Source: VXNE01 sp964518405
GTDB taxonomy: Bacteria > Pseudomonadota > Gammaproteobacteria > Pseudomonadales > Azotimanducaceae
Assembly (NCBI GenBank): GCA_964518405.1
Contig: CAZFGB010000048.1
Location: 1 to 64,000, forward strand
Length of the DNA stretch: 64,000 nt
Direction of reading: 5' to 3'
The position numbers and the translations under genes were made by a program. Position 1 is the first letter of the stretch; the number at the start of each line of letters is the position of its first letter. Of the stretch, positions 53,201 to 61,297 are shown piece by piece. A model generated the notes under the pieces. The model was given only the letters and a program-made list of their open reading frames with translations. It made no database searches and was not told where the DNA came from.

Positions 53201-54054
53201 CGGCTACGGTCGCCAGTCCACCGCCCTTCGATGCCAAGCAGAAATTCCGGCAGCGCAAGCGCGTCGGCGAGTTCGCCCGAAAGCGGCACGCTATCGGCGA
53301 GGACCTGCGCGTGTCCGACAGGTCGGTTACCGGCCACATCGGTCAGATCGATGTCGATGAGGACGCAGCCGCAGTTGTCCCGCGGGAGGCCTTTTTCTTG
53401 CGAGGGGCTGTTCTCTTGCGAGGGATTCTCCCTCGCGCCTTTCTTCTCTGCGAGCGACGCCCTCGCGCCTTTTTCTGCGAGGGACGCCCTCGCGCCCTTT
53501 TCTGCGAGGGACGCCCTCGCGCTCCCGGGGGGCGCGATCATGGCGCGCCATCGATGTCGGTTGCCCCGGTTCGTTGCCTCGACCTGCGCGTAGACCGTAC
53601 CTGTCGCGGAATGACCTGCGAGTTCGATTCGACCCGCCAGCTTCACTTCGTCGCTGTGTTTGAAAAAGTCTTCCAACTCCATGTCCCCGGCCTCGCCGTC
53701 GAGCCGCCAGCCAGACTCCGTCGGGACGAAACGCAGGCGCGCCGACCGCACGTGCAGCCGTCGGGCTACCAGCCGGTTGCGCCAGAGGCTCTCCGGGACA
53801 TCGAGTTCCAACTTCAATCCCTGAAGATCGCCTCCGCCGAAGGAGAACGTTGCTACGGACACGGACGGATTCAGGTAGCGCCAGGATCCCTCGAGACCGC
53901 CAATCGCGGCCCCCGTTTTCTCAAGGTAGGCGTTGACCCGATCTTCGAATCGGTCGAGATGTGCGAACAGCAGACGCCCGCCAGCCTGCATCAGCGCGAA
54001 ACACACCGCCAGCACAGTCGCCAAGAGTAGTGCCGTTCGCGCTAATGCCGCCAT
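50227..54054 (-). CDS. yhdP: YhdP, AsmA-like envelope lipid-transport protein, with two repeat arrays
   Basis: 1275 residues (E. coli YhdP 1266). N-terminal membrane helix (ALLLATVLAVCFALMQAGGR), then a long beta-rich periplasmic body typical of AsmA/TamB-type bridges that carry phospholipids to the outer membrane. The C-terminal family block includes WPGSPLNFELGGLTGSMRLA and LLNFAKVARRLQLDFSDL. Two stretches are built by palindromic repeats: about residues 176-220 (GSARASLAEK, GARASLAEK twice, then PSQE units) and about 743-762 (APGARGRPSQ twice). The arrays fall between beta segments and keep the frame. Overlaps tldD by 4 bp; rng and maf, usual neighbours, are absent. Confidence 0.95.
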   Translation of the reverse strand: MAALARTALLLATVLAVCFALMQAGGRLLFAHLDRFEDRVNAYLEKTGAAIGGLEGSWRYLNPSVSVATFSFGGGDLQGLKLELDVPESLWRNRLVARRLHVRSARLRFVPTESGWRLDGEAGDMELEDFFKHSDEVKLAGRIELAGHSATGTVYAQVEATNRGNRHRWRAMIAPPGSARASLAEKGARASLAEKGARASLAEKKGARENPSQENSPSQEKGLPRDNCGCVLIDIDLTDVAGNRPVGHAQVLADSVPLSGELADALALPEFLLGIEGRWTGDRSRAAFAADVRAGAVGAAAKPWQVSSGVVARAVGDEAAYRGVADLRATAGDESLEMQPIGVDADAQGVGFWFADIDVAELNAWLASALGVHGHWFEGVAAAGRVESARAHVGVGGLAYEARLDGISISNYRGVPELANGCGRLRGHLRSMRIEFRCEALRFGLPQYFEDSWDYDAASGEVTFWFEPGYFGARGEAEIASGGAALGGGFALTRPRDPFEGRFALIGVADGVSAELIKRHLPQELDRDLKAWLRSSLKAGQLNAASTVYHGHTQTRPGLANRRFEVSGLVVDGEVDYHADWPPVESLRGSITITGEEARGRVAEGILFGGQVRDSDIRVPVTGGFVDIAMHAQAGVARALDFVRATPLADELHHVDESWRGAGALGIAGSLRIPIDDRFHDVDLDLAFDLKDVSLDLVDLGLLFSDLNGSARFQSPHHLSATAVEGSLFGFPVHISATALEQAPGARGRPSQAPGARGRPSQANVIDFRGRGAVADVYHVLDAHDFPVASGVFAFDARLWAFADSSRATELSISSDGVGIAVDLPPPLRKSEAEERRLDIDIVFDDDYTRADVRGQTFTGWFHARDRLLARGAVGIGVPPARPNFSSSEIRLSGHLATMRLEGDDAGLMPEAVPWRLDDLLLESIWIGDIELTDVVLNGVVGMDEAAIGIDSNEARGTFVLSGEEPVLVSLDEIRFPSEETDGDPLDVSVFEHVPAADVTIAKALVGDDDYGAWAFGIRPDDGAIRLTDLAGDIKGIRIEAADDIVWARDTDSSRFEGRLAAGDLAFVLPQWGYAPNVESTSVDIGAAVHWPGSPLNFELGGLTGSMRLAIAAGRFVDIDDAAGARILALLNFAKVARRLQLDFSDLVDRGIDFDYVRARGALDQGVLSFTEPMEIHGPGSDFRINGTVDLENGTLNNEMIVTLPLSSSLPWYAVWLANTEPVTAVGVMVGREIFKEQIKTLSSAKYRITGTIEEPNPEFVDIFRSDMEDPGEIE
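51768..51827 (-). repeat. Two exact tandem 30-bp palindromic repeats in yhdP
   Basis: On the plus strand, CTTGCGAGGGACGCCCTCGC plus GCTCCCGGGG, 51768-51797 and 51798-51827, identical. The stem is one pair shorter (CGAGGG/CCCTCG around ACG). Encodes APGARGRPSQ twice in YhdP. The exact identity suggests recent duplication. Confidence 0.95.
53396..53530 (-). repeat. Five-unit palindromic repeat array in yhdP
   Basis: Stem starts on the plus strand lie at 53401, 53419, 53451, 53478 and 53505, giving spacings of 18, 32, 27 and 27 bp. The two right-hand units have intact CGAGGGACGCCCTCG stems and the third has one mismatch (CGAGCG); the two left-hand units are degenerate. The right end has the shortened GCTCCCGGGG flank. 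Encodes about 45 residues of YhdP in frame. Confidence 0.9.
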
Positions 54055-54081
54055 GATCGCTCCGACCGACGATCCGCCCGA

Positions 54082-54576
54082 TCATCCCCAGGCGATACGT
54101 TGCGTACAGCGCCGAATCAATTCAGCCACGAGCGGCCACAAAAGCATCGTTACGACTGCGGGAACGACCAACGTAACCGATATAGGCGCACTCTGCACCA
54201 CCGCCGCCGCGATGTTCTTGACGCATTCCAGCCCCAGCGCGAGGAAGAAGACCACGATCGCCTGCTGCGCGCGGGAGTACATTCTCAGGCGTCCGTAGAA
54301 CGACCACGCGATGAATGCGATGGCCGCGAGGCACAGCCCGTGGACCCCGAGAGGACTCCCTTGCAGGACATCCAGAACGAGGCCCAGAAACCAGACGAAG
54401 ACCATGGGAACCCTCTCCGGCCTCTCCACTCCCCAATAGAAGACGGCGATCAAGACCCATTCGGGCCGCAGCAGGACGAACCAACGGGGGGTGGGAAAAG
54501 GAAGCTGCATCGCGGAGAGCGTTATCGCGATCAACAGCGTCAGGATGACGACCCATCCCCCGCGAAAGGGAATCAC
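54082..54576 (-). CDS. mreD: Rod-shape protein MreD
   Basis: 164 residues with five or six membrane helices. RPEWVLIAVFYWGVERPERVP and GLVLDVLQGSPLGVHGLCLA are typical of MreD. Membrane partner of MreC in the elongasome. Overlaps mreC by 4 bp. Confidence 0.94.
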   Translation of the reverse strand: MIPFRGGWVVILTLLIAITLSAMQLPFPTPRWFVLLRPEWVLIAVFYWGVERPERVPMVFVWFLGLVLDVLQGSPLGVHGLCLAAIAFIAWSFYGRLRMYSRAQQAIVVFFLALGLECVKNIAAAVVQSAPISVTLVVPAVVTMLLWPLVAELIRRCTQRIAWG

Positions 54577-55448
54577 TTCTCCGCCTCCTCCGTCTGCCCC
54601 TGTTCCGCCTCCTCTCCCGCTGCGGATTGAGACACGACGAGGACATAGCGACTGCGGTCAAGGGCCGCCGCGGGCCTCACCAGGACTCCGGCGAAACGCG
54701 CTGTCCGCAACCTGTCGACGGCGGCGATCGTCCCGACCGGGTAGCCCCGGGGGAAGCGGCCGCCCAGTCCCGAACTGAACAACAGATCGCCCTCGCGAAT
54801 GTCCGACGACTTCGGGACCGCCTCCAGTTCCAGCGTGTAATAGTCGCCGACGCCCACGACGATCACGCGAATATTGTTGCGGCTGACTTCGGCGGGCACC
54901 GCGTGCGTGGCATCCGTGATGAGCAGTACGACACTCGTCGTTAGCGCTGTCTCGATGACCTGGCCAAAAAGACCCCGCGGATCGATCACCGCCGCGCCGA
55001 CAGCGACGCCATCCGCGGTGCCCTTGTCGATGACGACCCGATGCTTCTGCATGTCGGGGACCACGGCGACGAGTTCCGCGATGAGTTTCTGTCCGGGTAC
55101 GCGCTCGCTGCTGCCGAGCAGTTCTCGCAGCCTGGTGTTCTCCTCGCGCACCGCGAGGAACTGCTGCGAAACCGCGGACAGGTCTGCCACCTGCTTCTCC
55201 AGATGCCCGATGCGCTCACGCATTCCGACCCGGTTGGCGACGATATCCACGAACCAATCGCCGGCTTCCCAAATGTTGGTGGGCACGTTCGCAAGGAAAT
55301 AGACCGGGGCGGCGGCGGTGCCGACCAGCGATCGGACGGGAACCAGGAGCCGCGTGTTCGCTTCGATGAAAACGAGTAGAACCGACAGGGTCGCAAGGCC
55401 GGCCAGCAGGAATCCGGCGCCGGATTCTCGCGCGAACAGGCCTTTCAG
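54573..55448 (-). CDS. mreC: Rod-shape protein MreC, apparent CTG start
   Basis: 291 residues if read from the CTG at 55448: LKGLFARESGAGFLLAGLAT, a membrane helix (about 10-28), then a coiled coil (MRERIGHLEKQVADLSAVSQ) and the MreC beta domains with GSSERVPGQKLIAELVAV, IDPRGLFGQVIE, ITDATHAVPAEV and GDLLFSSGLGGRFPRGYPVG. The first ATG/GTG/TTG in frame is a GTG at 55286, which would delete the membrane anchor. The frame is open back to 55500 and contains only CTG as a near-start codon, at 55448 and 55463. KGLF is a common start of MreC proteins, so 55448 is preferred. 54 bp follow the mreB stop. Confidence 0.85.
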   Translation of the reverse strand: MKGLFARESGAGFLLAGLATLSVLLVFIEANTRLLVPVRSLVGTAAAPVYFLANVPTNIWEAGDWFVDIVANRVGMRERIGHLEKQVADLSAVSQQFLAVREENTRLRELLGSSERVPGQKLIAELVAVVPDMQKHRVVIDKGTADGVAVGAAVIDPRGLFGQVIETALTTSVVLLITDATHAVPAEVSRNNIRVIVVGVGDYYTLELEAVPKSSDIREGDLLFSSGLGGRFPRGYPVGTIAAVDRLRTARFAGVLVRPAAALDRSRYVLVVSQSAAGEEAEQGQTEEAEK

Positions 55449-55502
55449 CTTGGCCGCCCGCAGGCCACTACAGAAGGGCCGCGCCGTCCGAGAATCGGGT
55501 CA

Positions 55503-56540
55503 TCAGTAGAAGAGCTGGTCCGTATCGGCGCCTTCGTCCATGAGTTCGAGGGCCTTTCCTCCGCCCCGCGCCACGCAGGTCAACGGATCCTCCGCGACGA
55601 TGACAGGCAGTCCGGTCTCTTCCGAAAGCAGCGTATCCAGGCCCCGCAACAACGCCCCGCCGCCGGTCAACACGAATCCCGTCTCGCCGATATCCGACGA
55701 AAGCTCGGGCGGCGTCTGTTCCAGTGCGGTCTTCACGTGCTGGACGATCATCGAGAGCGGATCCTGCAACGCCTCGAGCACAGCCGTGCTATCCAACGTG
55801 ATGCTGCGCGGCACGCCCTCCGCCAGGTTGCGGCCGCGCACGTCGATCTCAAGCTTTTCATCCAACGGAAACGCGGCCCCGATCTCTTGCTTGATCCGCT
55901 CCGCCGTCGCCTCGCCGATCAGGCTGCCCTTGGTGCGCCGGACATAATTGGCGATGGCCTCGTCGAAACGGTCCCCGCCAACGCGAACCGTCTCGCTGTA
56001 TACGATGCTGTTGAGGGAAATGATCGCGATCTCGGTAGTGCCGCCGCCGATGTCCACCACCATCGTGCCCCAGGCTTCATGCACCGGCAGACCGGCGCCC
56101 AGGGCGGCGGCCATGGGTTCTTCGATGAGACGCACATCCCGGGCCCCGGCCGACTCTGCCGATTCCGTGATTGCCCGCCGCTCCAGCTCGGTGGACTTGC
56201 AGGGGACGCACACCAGAACCCGCGGACTCGGACGGATATAGGCGTTTTCGTGGACCTTCTTGATGAAGTACTGAAGCATCTTCTCGGTGACGACAAAGTC
56301 CGCAATGACTCCGTCTCGCAACGGCCGGATCGCCGTGATGCTGCCGGGCGTGCGTCCGAGCATGCGCTTCGCCTGCGAGCCCACCGCCGCGACCCTGCGC
56401 TGGTTGTTGCCGTCCCGAATCGCGACCACCGAGGGCTCGTCCAGCACAATGCCCTTGTCGCGGACATAGATCAGGGTGTTGGCCGTTCCGAGATCGATGG
56501 AGAGATCCTTCGAAAACAACCCGCGAATGGCCTTGAACAT
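55503..56540 (-). CDS. mreB: Rod-shape-determining actin MreB
   Basis: 345 residues. Actin-fold blocks DLSIDLGTANTLIYV, VVDIGGGTTEIAIISL, RLIEEPMAAALGAGLPVHE and TGGGALLRGLD. Directs side-wall synthesis with MreCD. ATG at 56540 fits the usual MFKAIRGLFSKD start. Transcribed from the promoter at 56576-56604, divergent from gatC. Confidence 0.98.
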   Translation of the reverse strand: MFKAIRGLFSKDLSIDLGTANTLIYVRDKGIVLDEPSVVAIRDGNNQRRVAAVGSQAKRMLGRTPGSITAIRPLRDGVIADFVVTEKMLQYFIKKVHENAYIRPSPRVLVCVPCKSTELERRAITESAESAGARDVRLIEEPMAAALGAGLPVHEAWGTMVVDIGGGTTEIAIISLNSIVYSETVRVGGDRFDEAIANYVRRTKGSLIGEATAERIKQEIGAAFPLDEKLEIDVRGRNLAEGVPRSITLDSTAVLEALQDPLSMIVQHVKTALEQTPPELSSDIGETGFVLTGGGALLRGLDTLLSEETGLPVIVAEDPLTCVARGGGKALELMDEGADTDQLFY

Positions 56541-56575
56541 TGTGAAGAGAACACCGCGCCCGGATAAGCAGATGC

Positions 56576-56604
56576 ACTCTAACAACGGCATCACCGTTCA
56601 GCAA
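56576..56604 (-). promoter_or_regulatory. Sigma-70 promoter of mreBCD
   Basis: On the minus strand TTGCTG (56604-56599) and TAGAGT (56581-56576) are exactly 17 bp apart, 36 bp upstream of the mreB start. The type B repeat begins at 56605, immediately outside the -35 box. Confidence 0.65.
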
Positions 56605-56701
56605 GGAGCCTTCAGCCGGGGGAGCTTCCGCGACCGCTTACGCGTACGGAAGTTCGGACATTTCCCCGTCGGAGGCGTACTTCCATGGGAAGCCTTCAGA
56701 G
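56605..56701 (+). repeat. Long palindromic repeat, type B, between mreB and gatC
   Basis: About 95 bp starting GAGCCTTCAGCCGGGGGAGC and ending in GGCGTACTTCCATGGGAAGC. Matches the copy beside rnpB at both ends and in CTTCC-CGACCGC and ACGCG, with divergence in the middle. A second GCCTTCAG follows at the right end. It separates the mreB promoter from gatC. Confidence 0.7.
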
Positions 56702-56820
56702 CCGCGCTACCGGACTGTTGGATCTGGCGCAGGACCACCTGAAATGCGCCGGACCGGATGAGAACGCGTGGCCGGATGTAGTAGAGTTCGCGATCTTGCT
56801 CGATACCCCCGGTACCGCCC

Positions 56821-57102
56821 ATGGACCGCGAAACTCTCACCAAACTCGCGCGCCTGAGCCAGCTCGAACTGACCCCCGAGGAAGTGAGTCCCGCGCTCGA
56901 CGACCTCAACAGGATCGTCGCGCTGATCGACGAGATGCGCGCCGTCGATACCCGGGGCCAAGCCCCCCTGGCGCATCCCCTCGATATGGAGCAGCCGTTG
57001 CGGGACGACATCGTGACGGAATCGGTCAACCGGGAAACCTACCAGCAAGCCGCACCGGCAACGCGCGACGGTCTCTACCTGGTGCCCCGGGTCGTGGAGT
57101 GA
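56821..57102 (+). CDS. gatC: Aspartyl/glutamyl-tRNA amidotransferase subunit C
   Basis: 93 residues. Starts with the helix ETLTKLARLSQLELTPEEV and ends LRDDIVTE...YLVPRVVE, the belt that holds GatA and GatB together. First gene of gatCAB; gatA follows after 9 bp. Confidence 0.95.
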   Translation: MDRETLTKLARLSQLELTPEEVSPALDDLNRIVALIDEMRAVDTRGQAPLAHPLDMEQPLRDDIVTESVNRETYQQAAPATRDGLYLVPRVVE

Positions 57103-57111
57103 ACCACCGAG

Positions 57112-58641
57112 GTGGACGCGCATGAATCCATCGCCGAACTACGGCGGGGCCTGCGGGCCAAGGACTACAGCGCCGTCGAATTGACCGAGCATTTCCTCTC
57201 GCGAATCGACGCCGAGAACGAGCGGCTCAACTGCTTTATCACGGTCGCCCGCGACGACGCATTGGCGAAGGCGATGGCTGCGGACAAACACATCGCGCGG
57301 GGCGAAGCAGGACCATTGACCGGCATCCCCTTGGCGCACAAGGATGTCTTTTGCACCGAAGGGGTGCGCACGACCTGCGCGTCCCGAATGCTCTCGGACT
57401 TCGTCGCGCCATACGACGCGACGGTCGTGAGCAGGCTCTCCGCGGCCGGCGCCGTCTGTCTCGGCAAGACGAACATGGACGAGTTCGCGATGGGATCCTC
57501 GAACGAAACCAGTTGGTTCGGCCCCGCGCGCAACCCCTGGGATCCGAGCCGGGCGCCCGGCGGGTCATCCGGGGGGTCGGCGGCCGCGGTCGCCGCCGGA
57601 CTAGCGCCCTGCGCCACCGGCACCGATACCGGAGGATCGATTCGCCAGCCCGCCGCATTCTGCGGCGTGACGGGGCTCAAGCCCACGTATGGCCGCGTCT
57701 CCCGGTATGGCATGGTCGCCTTCGCGTCGAGTCTCGATCAGGGCGGAGCGTTCGCCCGCGGCGCCGATGACGTGGCGACGCTCCTCTCGGTCATGGAAGG
57801 ACACGACCCGCGCGACTCCACCAGTACCGATACGAAACCCACCGCATTCGCCGGCTACGGGCCGATGAACATCGGCTTGCCCGCCGAGTATTGGAACGAC
57901 CTCGACGGGGACATCGGAGCGCTTCTCAACGCCGCGGCGCGCGAACTCGAAGCCGCCGGGCACACCCTGTCGACGCTGTCGCTGCCGCACACCCCCGCCG
58001 CCGTGCCGGCCTACTATGTCATCGCGAGCGCCGAGGCTTCCGCGAACCTGTCGCGTTACGACGGCGTGCGGTTCGGCTACCGCGCCGAAGCTTCCGAAGA
58101 CATCGACGACCTGTATCGCCGATCCCGCGCCCAGGGTTTCGGCGCGGAGGTCAAGCGACGCATTCTCACCGGGACGTATGCGCTCTCTATCGGCTACTAC
58201 GATGCCTACTACCGGCAGGCGCAACGGGTGCGCCGCCTGATTCGCCAGGACTTCCTGGACGCGTTCGACGAAGTCGATGTGATCGCCGCGCCGGTGACGC
58301 CCAGCGTCGCCTTCGAACTCGGCACCGTCACCGACCCCGTCGCCATGTACCGCCAGGACGTGTTCACGATTCCCGCGAGTCTCGCCGGGATGCCGGCAAT
58401 GTCCTTGCCGTGCGGCCTGCTCGACCGATTGCCGGTGGGGCTGCAACTGATCGGGCGGCACTTCGAGGAGGGCAGGATTCTCGACCTCGCCGCGCAATAC
58501 CAACGCCGAACCGAATGGCATCGCCGGCGACCGGATATCCAGGACAACCTGCCGGACGCGCGCGGCCTCGCGCGGGAAATTCCGACACTCGAAGGGGCGG
58601 CAAGCCATTTTCCGGACGGGAACCGGGCCGATGCGGTTTGA
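57112..58641 (+). CDS. gatA: Glutamyl-tRNA(Gln)/aspartyl-tRNA(Asn) amidotransferase subunit A
   Basis: 509 residues of the amidase-signature family. The Ser-Ser-Lys triad is visible: Lys in PLAHKDVF, Ser in GGSSGGSAAAVAAG and Ser in TGTDTGGSIRQPA. Releases ammonia from glutamine for GatB. GTG start at 57112; overlaps gatB by 11 bp. Its presence implies indirect Gln- or Asn-tRNA charging. Confidence 0.97.
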   Translation: MDAHESIAELRRGLRAKDYSAVELTEHFLSRIDAENERLNCFITVARDDALAKAMAADKHIARGEAGPLTGIPLAHKDVFCTEGVRTTCASRMLSDFVAPYDATVVSRLSAAGAVCLGKTNMDEFAMGSSNETSWFGPARNPWDPSRAPGGSSGGSAAAVAAGLAPCATGTDTGGSIRQPAAFCGVTGLKPTYGRVSRYGMVAFASSLDQGGAFARGADDVATLLSVMEGHDPRDSTSTDTKPTAFAGYGPMNIGLPAEYWNDLDGDIGALLNAAARELEAAGHTLSTLSLPHTPAAVPAYYVIASAEASANLSRYDGVRFGYRAEASEDIDDLYRRSRAQGFGAEVKRRILTGTYALSIGYYDAYYRQAQRVRRLIRQDFLDAFDEVDVIAAPVTPSVAFELGTVTDPVAMYRQDVFTIPASLAGMPAMSLPCGLLDRLPVGLQLIGRHFEEGRILDLAAQYQRRTEWHRRRPDIQDNLPDARGLAREIPTLEGAASHFPDGNRADAV

Positions 58642-60067
58642 GAGCGTCATCGGACTCGAGATCCACGTTCAACTCGCCACCGCCTCGAAGATATTCTCGG
58701 GCGCGGCGACCGCATACGGCGCCGAACCGAATACCCAGGCCTGCCCCGTCGACCTCGGCCTGCCGGGGGTGCTGCCGGTGCTCAACCGCGAAGCCGTCCG
58801 CATGGCATTGACCTTCGGCCTCGCCATCGACGCCGAGATCGCGCCCATCTGCCGCTTCGACCGCAAGAACTATTTCTACCCGGACCTCCCGAAGGGTTAC
58901 CAGATCAGTCAATTCGAGCAACCCATCGTCGGCCGCGGCGCGGTCGCGATGGATTCTCCGGAGGGCAAACTCCGCAACATCGGCATCACCCGGGCGCACC
59001 TGGAAGAGGACGCCGGGAAATCGATTCACGACGCCTTTGCCGGCCTGACCGGGGTCGATCTCAACCGCGCCGGCACGCCGCTGCTCGAAGTGGTGTCAGA
59101 CCCCGATCTTCGCTCGCCCGAAGAAGCGGCCGCGTTCTTCCGGGAGATGCATGTGCTGGTGCGCACCTTGAGGATCTGCGACGGCAACCTCAACGAGGGA
59201 TCCATGCGTTGCGATGCGAACGTTTCGGTTCGCCCCGCCGGCGCCGGCGAACTCGGCGAACGCGCGGAAATCAAGAACCTGAACTCCTTCCGGTTCGTCG
59301 AACGCGCCCTGCGGCACGAGATCGAGCGCCAGATCGACGTGCTGGAATCCGGCGGCCGCGTCGAGCGCGAGACGCGGCTGTACGACCCGGAACTCGACGA
59401 GACGCGACCGATGCGGGGCAAGGAACTGTCCGACGACTATCGCTACTTTCCCGATCCCGACCTGCTGCCGGTTCGCATCACGCCGGAGTTGCTGGACGAA
59501 GCGCGCGCGCATTTGCCGGAACTGCCGCGGGCGAAGCGCGAGCGCTATGCGAATGTCCTCGGCCTGTCCCGATATGCCGCCCGCGCGATCGCCGACGATC
59601 CGGACACCGCCGCCTACTTCGACGCCGCGGTCGCGGCCGGGGCCGACGCCAGGCAGGCCGCCAACTGGATCATGGACCATGTCGCCGCCACGCTGAATCG
59701 CCGCGACACCGATATCGCGCAGTGCCCGGTCTCGCCCGCCCAGATGGCGCAACTCATCGCGCACATCAAGGCCGGCGCGGTCTCCAATACGGCGGCGAAA
59801 ACCGTTTTCGATGCGCTCTGGACGGAAGGCGGCGACGTCGAAGCGATCATCGATGCCAAGGGACTGCGCCAAATGCGCGACGCGGGCGAACTCGAGCGGA
59901 TCGTCGGGCGCATCGTCGACGCGCATCCGGCGCAGGTCGCCGAATTGCGAGCGGGCAAGTCCAGGGTGCTCGGCTTCTTCGTCGGACAGGTCATGCGCGA
60001 GACCCGGGGCAAGGCGGACCCGAGACAGGTGAACGCGCTGCTGAAGCAAGCCCTTGGCGTTCCCTGA
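58631..60067 (+). CDS. gatB: Aspartyl/glutamyl-tRNA amidotransferase subunit B
   Basis: 478 residues. Starts SVIGLEIHVQLATASKIFSG, with CRFDRKNYFYPDLPKGYQIS, HLEEDAGKSIH, NEGSMRCDANVSVRP and RVERETRLYDP. The kinase-like cradle and the C-terminal YqeY-like tail (GQVMRETRGKADP) are complete. Last gene of gatCAB and right end of the conserved block. Confidence 0.98.
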   Translation: MRFESVIGLEIHVQLATASKIFSGAATAYGAEPNTQACPVDLGLPGVLPVLNREAVRMALTFGLAIDAEIAPICRFDRKNYFYPDLPKGYQISQFEQPIVGRGAVAMDSPEGKLRNIGITRAHLEEDAGKSIHDAFAGLTGVDLNRAGTPLLEVVSDPDLRSPEEAAAFFREMHVLVRTLRICDGNLNEGSMRCDANVSVRPAGAGELGERAEIKNLNSFRFVERALRHEIERQIDVLESGGRVERETRLYDPELDETRPMRGKELSDDYRYFPDPDLLPVRITPELLDEARAHLPELPRAKRERYANVLGLSRYAARAIADDPDTAAYFDAAVAAGADARQAANWIMDHVAATLNRRDTDIAQCPVSPAQMAQLIAHIKAGAVSNTAAKTVFDALWTEGGDVEAIIDAKGLRQMRDAGELERIVGRIVDAHPAQVAELRAGKSRVLGFFVGQVMRETRGKADPRQVNALLKQALGVP

Positions 60068-60163
60068 CGCGCTGCCACGCACTTTCCACACCCGGTCCGC
60101 GGTAGCCGGGCGTAGGGGAATGGTCTTTACTCCGCGCTCCAGATCCAAGAAGGAACCTTTGCC

Positions 60164-61273
60164 ATGAGAATCACGGATGTCAGCGTCACGGTGTGGGAGT
60201 GGAAAGACATCCCGCCCACCCGGTACACCAGGACGGTCGCCAGTTCCAGCACGCGCAGCACGCAGATGGGCCTGCTCCGCATTCGCACGGATGATGGTCT
60301 CGAAGGAAACGGCTTCCTGGGGTCCGCGCTGGGGTCCGCGAGGGAAGATGCGCCGTTCGTGATCTCCGCGGTCAAGCCCATGTTGATGGGCGAGGATGCC
60401 CTCGCCCGCGAACGCATCTGGCAGAACATGATGCGGCGGACGCGGGGGCGCATGCCGGTCGTGGGGGCCGTGGACGTCGCCCTGCACGACCTGGCCGGAA
60501 AAGCCGCGGGCGTGCCCGTACACAAGCTGCTCGGCGCCTACCGCGACCGCGTGCCCGCGTACGCGAGTTCGGCGGTGCTCGACTCTCCGGAGGCGTACGC
60601 GGAGGAAGCGGTTCGCTACAAGGAAGCCAACTGGGGAGCCTACAAGATCCATCCGCCCGGCATCGCGGCCGAAGACATCAGGATCTGCGATGCGGTCCGC
60701 AAGGCGGTGGGCGACGACTACCGCGTCATGCTGGATTCCACCTGGTCCTACGACTATCCCGACGCGGTCAGGGTGGGCGTGGCCATCCAGGAAATGGGGT
60801 TCTACTGGTACGAGGACCCGCTTGCCAACGACGATCTCTACTCATACGTCAAGCTGAAGCGGGCGCTTCACATTCCGATCATGGCCACCGAACTGCCCTT
60901 TGCCGGCCCAACATCCTATGCGCCCTGGGTGATGGAACAGGCCACCGACTACCTGCGCGGCGACGTCTTCATCAAGGGCGGCATCACTTCCTGCATGAAG
61001 ACGGCGCACCTGGCCGAGGCGTTCCAGATGAACTACGAGGTGCACCACGGCAGCAACTCGCTCAACAACATCGCGAACCTGCACATGATCATGGCGATGA
61101 GGAACTGCGAGTTCTTCGAAGTGCTGCTGCCCGACGACGTGCAGAAACACGGGATCGTCAACGAGATCGAACTGGACGGGAACGGCCACGTCCACGCCTA
61201 CAACGATCCCGGGCTGGGAGCGCAGATCGACTTCGATCTGATCGAGAGCAACAAGCTGGCTGATCTCTCTTGA
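60164..61273 (+). CDS. Enolase-superfamily dehydratase/racemase (MR/MLE type)
   Basis: 369 residues. N-terminal capping domain to about residue 125, then the barrel. The catalytic KxH is in GAYKIHPPG; metal ligands are in MLDSTWSYDY (Asp), YWYEDPL (Glu) and MATELPF (Glu); a second base is the His pair in YEVHHGSNS. The KxH rather than KxK pattern points away from mandelate racemase itself and towards sugar-acid dehydratases. Substrate not identified. No sugar-acid neighbours are seen in the window. Confidence 0.9.
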   Translation: MRITDVSVTVWEWKDIPPTRYTRTVASSSTRSTQMGLLRIRTDDGLEGNGFLGSALGSAREDAPFVISAVKPMLMGEDALARERIWQNMMRRTRGRMPVVGAVDVALHDLAGKAAGVPVHKLLGAYRDRVPAYASSAVLDSPEAYAEEAVRYKEANWGAYKIHPPGIAAEDIRICDAVRKAVGDDYRVMLDSTWSYDYPDAVRVGVAIQEMGFYWYEDPLANDDLYSYVKLKRALHIPIMATELPFAGPTSYAPWVMEQATDYLRGDVFIKGGITSCMKTAHLAEAFQMNYEVHHGSNSLNNIANLHMIMAMRNCEFFEVLLPDDVQKHGIVNEIELDGNGHVHAYNDPGLGAQIDFDLIESNKLADLS

Positions 61274-61297
61274 GCCAAGAAAAGAATCTTGCGGAAA

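Noticed and set aside
56759..56787. Sigma-70 promoter for gatC (TGAGAA-17 bp-TAGAGT)
   Set aside because: The -35 box is a poor match; left out as unsupported.
60068..60163. Possible tRNA after gatB
   Set aside because: No cloverleaf, T-loop or CCA pattern could be found in this spacer.
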